NCBI GenBank assembly: GCA_002337005.1
Contig: DDFD01000011.1
Span: 1-36,679, forward strand
Length of the DNA stretch: 36,679 nucleotides
Direction: 5' to 3'
Source of the DNA: Flavobacteriales bacterium UBA1937
GTDB taxonomy: Bacteria; Bacteroidota; Bacteroidia; Flavobacteriales; Weeksellaceae
A model generated the notes under the pieces. That model worked only from the letters and a program-made list of their open reading frames with translations, was not told the DNA's origin and searched no databases. Below, piece by piece: positions 30,740 through 36,679 of the stretch (positions within the stretch are counted from its first letter, which is position 1; the number at the start of each line of letters is the position of its first letter). The position numbers were made by a program, and so were the translations under genes.

Positions 30740-31615
30740 ATGCACAAAGCAGGATTTGTAAATATAGTAGGGAAACCAAATGCCGGAAAATCTACTCTTC
30801 TTAATCAATTGATGGGAGAGAAATTAGCCATAGTAACCCAAAAAGCACAAACCACCAGACATAGAATTTTCGGAATTTATAATGAAGAAGATGTACAAAT
30901 TGTATTTTCTGATACACCAGGAGTTCTAGACCCTAAATACGGTTTGCAAGAAAAAATGATGGATTTTGTAAAAGATTCTTTGCAAGATGCAGATGTTTTC
31001 CTTTTTATAGTAGATGTTACAGATAAGGATGAACCAAATGAATTTTTAGTAGAAAAACTCAATAAAATTCCTGTTCCTGTACTATTATTGCTCAATAAAA
31101 TGGATGCTTCTAATCAGGAAGCTCTCATAGAAAAAGTAGAATTTTGGCACAATCTGATACCAAAAGCAGAGATTTTACCCATTTCAGCTTTGGAAGGTTT
31201 TAATACAGATATCATTTTGCCAAAACTGAAAACACTTTTACCTGAAAACCCACCTTATTACGACAAAGACCAGTTTACAGATAAATCTGAGCGTTTCTTT
31301 GTAAACGAAACCATCAGAGAAAAAATATTGTTGAATTATGATAAAGAAATTCCGTATTCTGTAGAAGTGGTCACAGAAATTTTCAAAGAAAAAGAAGGTA
31401 TTATTTTCATAGATTCTATTATATATGTAGAACGTGACACCCAAAAAGGAATTATTATCGGCAACAAAGGTGATGCCATCAAAAAAGTAGGTACCGAAGC
31501 TAGAATAGATTTAGAAAAATTCTTTTCAAAGAAAATTCATCTCAATCTTTTTGTAAAAGTAAAAAAAGACTGGCGAAAAAACGAAAGAGACCTCAAGAAT
31601 TTTGGGTACAGATAA
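30740..31615 (+). CDS. era: GTPase Era
   Basis: An essential GTPase that helps 30S subunit assembly and binds the 3' end of 16S rRNA. The 291-aa chain has the G domain (1-165) with P-loop GKPNAGKST (11-19), the effector segment TTRHRIFGIY, DTPGV, LLNKMD and ISALEG. The C-terminal KH domain follows (about 195-291), with the RNA-binding loop IIIGNKGDAIKKVG. All motifs are intact and the length is normal. It is monocistronic; a long imperfect inverted repeat (CAGAGAT at 31618, ATCTCTG at 31670) follows it. Confidence 0.97.
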   Translation: MHKAGFVNIVGKPNAGKSTLLNQLMGEKLAIVTQKAQTTRHRIFGIYNEEDVQIVFSDTPGVLDPKYGLQEKMMDFVKDSLQDADVFLFIVDVTDKDEPNEFLVEKLNKIPVPVLLLLNKMDASNQEALIEKVEFWHNLIPKAEILPISALEGFNTDIILPKLKTLLPENPPYYDKDQFTDKSERFFVNETIREKILLNYDKEIPYSVEVVTEIFKEKEGIIFIDSIIYVERDTQKGIIIGNKGDAIKKVGTEARIDLEKFFSKKIHLNLFVKVKKDWRKNERDLKNFGYR

Positions 31616-31723
31616 AGCAGAGATTCAATTAATTATTAATGTTTTTTTTATTCATAATAAAGAAATATTATCTCTGTTTGAGAAATTAACCTCAAAAATT
31701 ATTAAATTTTGAAAAACATTTGC

Positions 31724-31731
31724 TATTTTTG
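31724..31731 (+). promoter_or_regulatory. -7 box of the DoxX gene
   Basis: TATTTTTG matches TAnnTTTG, 18 bases before the ATG. The nearest TTTG upstream (31708-31711) is only 12 bases away, so the -33 is uncertain. Confidence 0.45.
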
Positions 31732-31749
31732 AATGTCTAAAATTTTAAA

Positions 31750-32160
31750 ATGAAGAATCTTAATACAACAGGTTATAACAAAACACTGTTAGATTGGGCA
31801 TTATTAGCGCTTCGCATTTTTGTGGGTGTAGGTATGCTTACACACGGATTTCCAAAACTAATGATGCTACTTTCTGGGAAAATAGAATTTATAAATTTCT
31901 TCGGGATAGGAGAAAAAACTTCATTAATTTTAGCCGTTTTTGCAGAAGTTCTTTGCTCATTATTCGTTTTAATGGGGCTTTTCACCAGGTTTACAGTTTT
32001 TCCGTTAATTATTACCATGTTGGTCGCAGTATTTATTGTACACAATAATGATCCATTCGCTAAGCAAGAAATGGCACTGCTTTATCTTTTTCATTACTTA
32101 TTAATTTTTGTAGCAGGACCTGGCAATATTTCAATAGACAGAATGATTAGTAGAAAATAA
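31750..32160 (+). CDS. DoxX-family integral membrane protein
   Basis: A 136-aa protein with four predicted membrane helices (about 15-35, 58-78, 80-100, 107-127). The DoxX signature elements are LRIFVGVGMLTHGFPKL in the first helix and EVLCSLFVLMGLFTR in the second and third. DoxX proteins are linked to quinone or thiosulfate metabolism, oxidative stress defence or unknown roles in different bacteria; nothing nearby specifies which. It ends in a strong terminator. Confidence 0.88.
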   Translation: MKNLNTTGYNKTLLDWALLALRIFVGVGMLTHGFPKLMMLLSGKIEFINFFGIGEKTSLILAVFAEVLCSLFVLMGLFTRFTVFPLIITMLVAVFIVHNNDPFAKQEMALLYLFHYLLIFVAGPGNISIDRMISRK

Positions 32161-32164
32161 ATAG

Positions 32165-32190
32165 AAGACGCTTTTGGCGTCTTTTTTTTG
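32165..32190 (+). terminator. Terminator of the DoxX gene
   Basis: AAGACGC and GCGTCTT form a 7-bp stem with a 5-base loop, followed by a run of eight T residues, 4 bases after the stop. Confidence 0.85.
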
Positions 32191-32192
32191 AA

Positions 32193-32288
32193 TTTTATGG
32201 CGCTTTAACACGCTGTCCGCTGTATCTTTTTCTTTCCAAAGCATTTCCCAAAGCCAAAGAAAAAGGATGCCGCTTCCATCGTTAGCGC
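32193..32288 (-). repeat. Dispersed structured repeat, copy B
   Basis: Inverted relative to copy A (11152-11257). The outer arms are near-identical (29 of 29 and 37 of 39 bases), but the centre differs. Here the inner stem is CTTTTTCTTT against AAAGAAAAAG, while copy A uses CTTTTTTAAATTTT. The stem sequences differ yet each pairs with itself, suggesting structure is what is maintained. It lies just after the DoxX terminator, about 120 bases upstream of the S9 peptidase gene. Confidence 0.8.
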
Positions 32289-32411
32289 AAATACAAAACG
32301 CTCCATAAAATACAGAAAAAATTGTAACTTACCGAAAAATAAAACCACTAATCTAATAAGTTCCGACTTCTGGAGATTATTCTTTAAAATTGTAATTCAA
32401 AAATTTAAAAT

Positions 32412-34814
32412 ATGAAAGCCATCAAAATTTCTGTTTTTTTCCTGGCATTGTCTGTTTTCGGATTTTCGCAGGAAAATATAACCTATCAAAAACCTTCTGC
32501 CGAAATCCTCCAATTGGCAGATTACGTACGCACTCCTTCTGTTTCTATGAATAGCAAAAAAGATTGGATGCTTTTTTCTTATAGACCTACTTATAAGTCT
32601 CTAGATGACCTTAACCAAGAAGAAATGAAATTGGCAGGTCTCAGAGTAAACCCTATCACCAATATTTCTAGTACCACTACTTACATCAATAATCTTAAGA
32701 TTAGAAAATTTAATGAAAAGCAAGAAACACAAGTGATTGGTTTGCCTAATAATCCCAAGATTTCTAATATTTCTTGGTCTCCAGATGAGAAAAAAGTGGC
32801 ATTTACCAATACTACAGAAAAAGGTGTAGAACTTTGGATTTTAGATGTAGAATCCAGAACTGCAAAAAAATTAACTTCAGATAATCTTAATGCCAATTTG
32901 GGTTCACCTTATGTTTGGTTTAGAAATTCTCAGGATTTGTTAATTAGAAAACTACCTGCCAACAGACCAGAACTTTTAAATGAAAAGAAAAACCTTCCAA
33001 AAGGCCCAATTGTTTCTAATGCAGACGGAAAAGTTTCTCAAAACAGAACGTATCAAGATTTATTAAAAAATCCGATGGATGAAGCTAATTTTGAGACTTT
33101 AACCAGAGCAGAATTAGCAAAAATAAGCATCAGTGGTGCGGAAACGCCATTTAAATCTGCAGATATTTACGCAGGAATTCAGTTTTCACCAGATGGTAAT
33201 TACTTGATGTTAACTACTATTAAAAGACCGTTTTCATACATTGTTCCTCTTTCTAGATTCCCGATGATTACAGATATTTTAGACTCTAAAGGAAATATAG
33301 TAAAAACAGTGAACGATGTTCCGCTTAATGAGATTATGCCAAAAGGTTTTTCATCGGTAAGAACTGGTAAAAGAAATATGTCTTGGAGAGCAGATAAACC
33401 CGCAAGTTTGTATTTTGTAGAAGCACTAGATGGAGGTGATCAAAGTAAAAAAGCAGACTACAGAGACGAAGTTTTTACTTGGGATGCGCCGTTTACCGAA
33501 GCTCCAAAATCCTTAATGAAAACCAAACAACGTTTTGCAGGAATTCAATTTGGGAACGAAGAAAATGCGATTGCTTATGATTCTTGGTACGACACTCGTT
33601 CTACCAAAACCTATTTCTTAAATCCAAAAAATGGAGAATCTAAAGAAATAGCTGATAGAAATTCTCAGGATGTTTATGCAGATCCAGGAAATTTCCAAAC
33701 CGATAAAAATGAATTCGGGCAATACGTTATTTCTATCAAAAACGGAAAAGCACATTTAATTGGTGATGGTTTTACGAAAGAAGGTCAGTTTCCTTTTATT
33801 GATGAATTTGACTTTAAAACATTTAAAACCAAAAGATTATATACTTCTAAAACGCCTAACATCAAAGAAGATATCATAGACATTATTGATGCCAATAAAG
33901 GAACTGTTTTGGTAACTCAACAGTCTAAAAACCAATATCCTAATTATTACATTAGAAATATTAAATCTAATAAAGTAGATGCTGTAACACAGTTTGCCAA
34001 TCCTTTTGCCAGTATTGCTAATGTGTATAAAGAAGTGATTAAATACAAAAGAAACGATGGAGTAGAACTGAAAGGAACGCTTTATTTACCAGCAAATTAT
34101 GATTTTAAGAAAAAACCAAAATTGCCACTTTTGGTTTGGGCATATCCTGAAGAATTCAAAGATAAAGCAACTGCTGGACAAAACACCGCCAATCCAAATG
34201 AATTTACATTCCCAAGTTACGGTTCGTTTATTTATTGGGTAACCAAAGGTTATGCAGTTTTAGATGATGCAAGTTTTCCAATTATTGGTGAAGGTACTAC
34301 AGAACCAAACGATACTTTTATTCCGCAGTTGGTTGCGAATGGAAAAGCGGCAATTGATGCTGTAGATCAATTAGGATATATTGATAGAACTAAAGTGGCA
34401 GTTGGTGGACATTCTTACGGTGCATTTATGACGGCTAATTTATTAACTCATTCTAATGATTTTGCATGTGGAATAGCCAGAAGTGGTGCTTATAACAGAA
34501 CTTTAACACCTTTTGGTTTCCAAAGTGAGCAACGTAATTATTGGGATGTTCCGGCTATTTATAACGAAATGTCGCCGTTTATGAATGCCAATAAGATGAA
34601 AAAGCCGATTCTTTTGGTTCACGGCGAAGCAGACAATAATCCTGGAACTTTCACTTTGCAAACAGAGCGATATTTCCAAGCATTGAAAAACCTAGGAGCG
34701 CCTGCCAGAATGGTTATTTTACCTAAAGAAGCTCACGGTTATGTAGCCAAAGAAAACATCTTGCATTTGCTTTGGGAACAAGATCAATTTTTAGAAAAAT
34801 GTTTAAAAAAATAA
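32412..34814 (+). CDS. Exported S9-family (prolyl oligopeptidase-type) serine peptidase
   Basis: An 800-aa exported peptidase. The signal peptide (about 1-19, VFGFSQ) is followed by a beta-propeller (about 40-540) with TolB/WD-like segments such as ISWSPDEKKVAF and IQFSPDGNYLML. The alpha/beta-hydrolase domain (about 560-800) has the nucleophile S668 in GGHSYGAF, D741 in HGEADNNPGT and H775 in KEAHGY. The segment SGAYNRTLTPFGFQSEQRNYW (split here as SGAYNRTLTPFG and FQSEQRNYW) resembles the S9D glutamyl-endopeptidase-like group. Periplasmic peptide breakdown is likely. It is monocistronic with a strong terminator. Confidence 0.92.
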   Translation: MKAIKISVFFLALSVFGFSQENITYQKPSAEILQLADYVRTPSVSMNSKKDWMLFSYRPTYKSLDDLNQEEMKLAGLRVNPITNISSTTTYINNLKIRKFNEKQETQVIGLPNNPKISNISWSPDEKKVAFTNTTEKGVELWILDVESRTAKKLTSDNLNANLGSPYVWFRNSQDLLIRKLPANRPELLNEKKNLPKGPIVSNADGKVSQNRTYQDLLKNPMDEANFETLTRAELAKISISGAETPFKSADIYAGIQFSPDGNYLMLTTIKRPFSYIVPLSRFPMITDILDSKGNIVKTVNDVPLNEIMPKGFSSVRTGKRNMSWRADKPASLYFVEALDGGDQSKKADYRDEVFTWDAPFTEAPKSLMKTKQRFAGIQFGNEENAIAYDSWYDTRSTKTYFLNPKNGESKEIADRNSQDVYADPGNFQTDKNEFGQYVISIKNGKAHLIGDGFTKEGQFPFIDEFDFKTFKTKRLYTSKTPNIKEDIIDIIDANKGTVLVTQQSKNQYPNYYIRNIKSNKVDAVTQFANPFASIANVYKEVIKYKRNDGVELKGTLYLPANYDFKKKPKLPLLVWAYPEEFKDKATAGQNTANPNEFTFPSYGSFIYWVTKGYAVLDDASFPIIGEGTTEPNDTFIPQLVANGKAAIDAVDQLGYIDRTKVAVGGHSYGAFMTANLLTHSNDFACGIARSGAYNRTLTPFGFQSEQRNYWDVPAIYNEMSPFMNANKMKKPILLVHGEADNNPGTFTLQTERYFQALKNLGAPARMVILPKEAHGYVAKENILHLLWEQDQFLEKCLKK

Positions 34815-34818
34815 GTAG

Positions 34819-34842
34819 AGACGCGATTTATCGCGTCTTTTT
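34819..34842 (+). terminator. Terminator of the S9 peptidase gene
   Basis: AGACGCGAT and ATCGCGTCT form a perfect 9-bp stem with a 2-base loop followed by a T run. It begins 4 bases after the stop. Confidence 0.85.
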
Positions 34843-34942
34843 AATTTAATATTATTAAAAAAATTAAAATTATATGGACTTCAATTAAATTTTATAAAAA
34901 TTAAAAAGATTTCATTATTTTTAAACAAAATTTAGAATTGAT

Positions 34943-36049
34943 ATGGGAATTAACAGAAGAGATTGGTTAAAAACAACTTTTTTAGGAGGTGCAGCCTTGG
35001 CATTTTCGCCGTTAGAAATTTTAGCAAAACAAACACCTAATTATTCACTTTTAAAGAATGATGAAGATACCATAAGGCTTTGTTTTAATGAGAATCCGTT
35101 TGGTGTTTCTCCAAAAGCAATAGAAGCCATGCAAAAAAGTATGACAGATGCTTCTAAATATGATTTTAAATATGCGGATGTTTTAAAAAGTAAATTGGCA
35201 GAAAAAAATCAATTGAATAAAGATAATTTTTTGGTTTCTGCTGGTTCATCTTTTCTGCTAGAACTTGTTGCAAAATATGTTTCTATTGATAAAGGTCATA
35301 TTGTGATTCCTGAGCCTTCTTTTACCATTTTTGCGCCTATTACAGAGTTTTTGGGAATGTCAAAAACTGTAGTTCCGTTAAATTCTAATAAAGAAATAGA
35401 CTTAGAATCTATGCTAAAGTCTATAAAGTCTGATACCAAATTGGTTTATATTTGTAATCCAAATAATCCTACTGGTCATCTTTTGAGTAGAGAAAAAATA
35501 GAGAATTTTATTCAAAAAATTCCCAAAAATGTAACTGTTTTAGTTGACGAAGCTTATATAGAATTTACCAATCAACCGTCACTTTCTAATTTGGTTAATC
35601 AATATAAAAATATAATTGTAACCAGAACATTTTCAAAACTTTATGGTTTTGCAGGAGCAAGATTAGGCTATGCCATTGCACACCCTGAACTTCTTAAAAA
35701 TTTAGAAAAATTACAAAGTTGGAGTGGAGGAGAGATTAGTATTGTAACAATGGCAGGTGGAATTGCGGCATTAGAAGATACAGATTTCACCGATAAAGTC
35801 ATTAAAAACAACCAATTAGCTAAGGAATTTACCATAGCTGAACTGAAAAAAAATGGAATGAAAGTGATTTCTTCAGAAACTAATTTTGTTTATTTTTCAT
35901 TAGAAAATTACAAAGAAGATTACTTTAATCGCCTTAAATCGGCTAAAATTCTTGGTGGAAAAACCTATGAAGAAGCAGGAAAATGGACCAGAATAAGCAT
36001 AGGCACTTTAGAACAAATGCAGAAATATATCAAAGTAGTTTTTGAATAA
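34943..36049 (+). CDS. Tat-exported class I/II aminotransferase, HisC-like
   Basis: A fold-type I PLP aminotransferase of 368 aa, closest by motif to histidinol-phosphate aminotransferases. It has FNENPFG (48-54), NPNNPTG (172-178), VDEAYIEF with the pyridine-binding Asp (202), and the Schiff-base K232 in TRTFSKLYG, followed by AGARLGYAI. The first 28 residues form a twin-arginine signal (NRRDWLKTTF, then the helix LGGAALAF, then ILAKQ), so the enzyme should be folded with PLP and exported. That argues against histidine biosynthesis. The AlkB-like gene follows after 12 bases. The substrate is unknown. Confidence 0.87.
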   Translation: MGINRRDWLKTTFLGGAALAFSPLEILAKQTPNYSLLKNDEDTIRLCFNENPFGVSPKAIEAMQKSMTDASKYDFKYADVLKSKLAEKNQLNKDNFLVSAGSSFLLELVAKYVSIDKGHIVIPEPSFTIFAPITEFLGMSKTVVPLNSNKEIDLESMLKSIKSDTKLVYICNPNNPTGHLLSREKIENFIQKIPKNVTVLVDEAYIEFTNQPSLSNLVNQYKNIIVTRTFSKLYGFAGARLGYAIAHPELLKNLEKLQSWSGGEISIVTMAGGIAALEDTDFTDKVIKNNQLAKEFTIAELKKNGMKVISSETNFVYFSLENYKEDYFNRLKSAKILGGKTYEEAGKWTRISIGTLEQMQKYIKVVFE

Positions 36050-36061
36050 AATCTATATTGA

Positions 36062-36643
36062 ATGAAGAATCTTTTGCCAAAAGATGGAACGGTAGAATAT
36101 TTAGGAAAAATTTTTGCCGAAGAACAAAGTTCTGTATATTATGTTAAATTAATGAACGAAATCAATTGGCAAAACGATATTGTAAAAATCTTCGGAAAAG
36201 AAATTATCACCAAAAGAAAAGTTGCTTGGTATGGTGATTTACCGTTTCAATATAAATATTCTGGCAAAATCAAAATCGCTGAGAATTGGCTAGAATTTTT
36301 GACCTCTATAAAATCTACAGTCGAACAAATCTCAGGCTGTACATTTAATTCTTGTTTATTGAATTTATATCACAATGGTTCAGAAGCAATGAGTTGGCAT
36401 TCTGATAACGAAAAAGAAATTTTAGAAAATTCTGCAATTGCATCAGTAAGTTTTGGTGCAGAAAGAAAATTTGGTTTTAGACATAATTCTACAAAAGAAG
36501 AAATTTCTCTAATGCTTGAGAATGGCTCAGTTTTATTAATGAAAGACGAAGTTCAGAAATTCTGGAAACACAAGCTTTATACATCAACTAAAATCAAAGA
36601 ATCAAGGATTAATCTGACATTTAGGACTATTGTAAACAAATAA
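36062..36643 (+). CDS. AlkB-like 2-oxoglutarate/Fe(II) dioxygenase
   Basis: Oxidative demethylation of alkylated nucleic-acid bases by family. The 193-aa protein has the double-stranded beta-helix iron site H113-x-D115 (MSWHSDNE) and H170 (FWKHKLY), the 2-oxoglutarate-binding R182 and R188 (SRINLTFRT), the substrate-lid WYGDLPFQYKYSG, and SFGAERKFGFRH. It resembles the ALKBH2/3-type group common in Bacteroidota more than E. coli AlkB. It lies in an operon with the Tat-exported aminotransferase, a pairing without obvious metabolic sense. A Tag glycosylase for the same type of damage is encoded at 12.4 kb. Confidence 0.9.
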   Translation: MKNLLPKDGTVEYLGKIFAEEQSSVYYVKLMNEINWQNDIVKIFGKEIITKRKVAWYGDLPFQYKYSGKIKIAENWLEFLTSIKSTVEQISGCTFNSCLLNLYHNGSEAMSWHSDNEKEILENSAIASVSFGAERKFGFRHNSTKEEISLMLENGSVLLMKDEVQKFWKHKLYTSTKIKESRINLTFRTIVNK

Positions 36644-36679
36644 ATTCTAAAACAATAAAATTCCTATAATTTATATTAT

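Noticed and set aside
31618..31676. Long inverted repeat CAGAGAT...ATCTCTG after era as a terminator
   Set aside because: The loop is about 45 bases and AT-only, and no T tract follows the second arm, so it is not a credible intrinsic terminator.
1..36679. CRISPR arrays, tRNA or rRNA genes, prophage or insertion-sequence genes
   Set aside because: I found no regularly spaced repeats, no cloverleaf-like sequences ending in CCA contexts, and no integrase, transposase or phage structural proteins. A tRNAscan or Infernal run would settle this.

Overview
The window is an AT-rich, densely packed chromosomal segment of a member of the Bacteroidota, most likely class Flavobacteriia and close to the Chryseobacterium/Cloacibacterium (Weeksellaceae) group. 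Support for this: a short primary sigma factor without region 1.1 (288 aa); about a dozen -7 boxes of the Bacteroidota form TAnnTTTG in front of genes; start regions without clear Shine-Dalgarno sequences; signal peptides ending in SQ, AQ or FGQ; and family-typical genes (a BT0820-type HAD protein, a propeller histidine kinase, a DUF4369-like TlpA protein, a glycoamylase/GH144-type enzyme). Genus placement is inference. I see no tRNA, rRNA, CRISPR, phage or insertion-sequence genes.

Layout. 1-3.6 kb: a DtxR-family metalloregulator (-), a probable small RNA (-), ndk (+), the operon RDD protein-rpe-small membrane protein (-), and rpoD (-). 3.7-8.1 kb: a four-gene + operon (TlpA-like thioredoxin, threonine aldolase, secreted unknown, M28 peptidase) ending in a strong terminator. 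8.1-12.2 kb: a secreted sortilin/Asp-box propeller protein and fabI (-), separated by two repeat-like elements; a second candidate small RNA lies upstream of fabI. 12.4-14.7 kb: tag, a TPR/transmembrane/HTH regulator, and a third candidate short transcript. 14.8-17.7 kb: a nucleoside phosphorylase and a YciH/SUI1 protein (-), then gpmI (+). 17.8-22.6 kb: a propeller histidine kinase with its NarL-type response regulator, then a HAD phosphatase and map. 22.7-27.0 kb: a + operon with a glycoamylase/GH144-like enzyme, an orphan TonB-plug-motif protein, an alkaline-phosphatase-superfamily phosphodiesterase and a methyltransferase. 27.0-30.6 kb: a - operon SDR -> PTPS -> aromatic amino acid hydroxylase, then a lipocalin-like protein. 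30.7-36.6 kb: era, a DoxX protein, an S9 peptidase, a Tat-exported HisC-like aminotransferase and an AlkB-like dioxygenase.

The most interesting system is the 27.06-29.95 kb operon. It pairs an aromatic amino acid hydroxylase carrying a long uncharacterised C-terminal region with a 6-pyruvoyl-tetrahydropterin synthase whose active-site signature (C-x5-HGHNY, LDHKNL, YETxNNI) is of the animal type rather than the QueD type. An SDR sits where a sepiapterin reductase would be expected. Together they look like a bacterial tetrahydrobiopterin-making and -using module. Also notable are three short, apparently free-standing transcripts with their own promoters and terminators, a dispersed structured repeat with two inverted copies whose stems differ while still pairing, and face-to-face overlapping promoters upstream of ndk. 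No intergenic gap exceeds 300 bases; the larger ones (693-923, 11100-11362, 12170-12438, 14549-14810, 32161-32411) hold the elements listed below.
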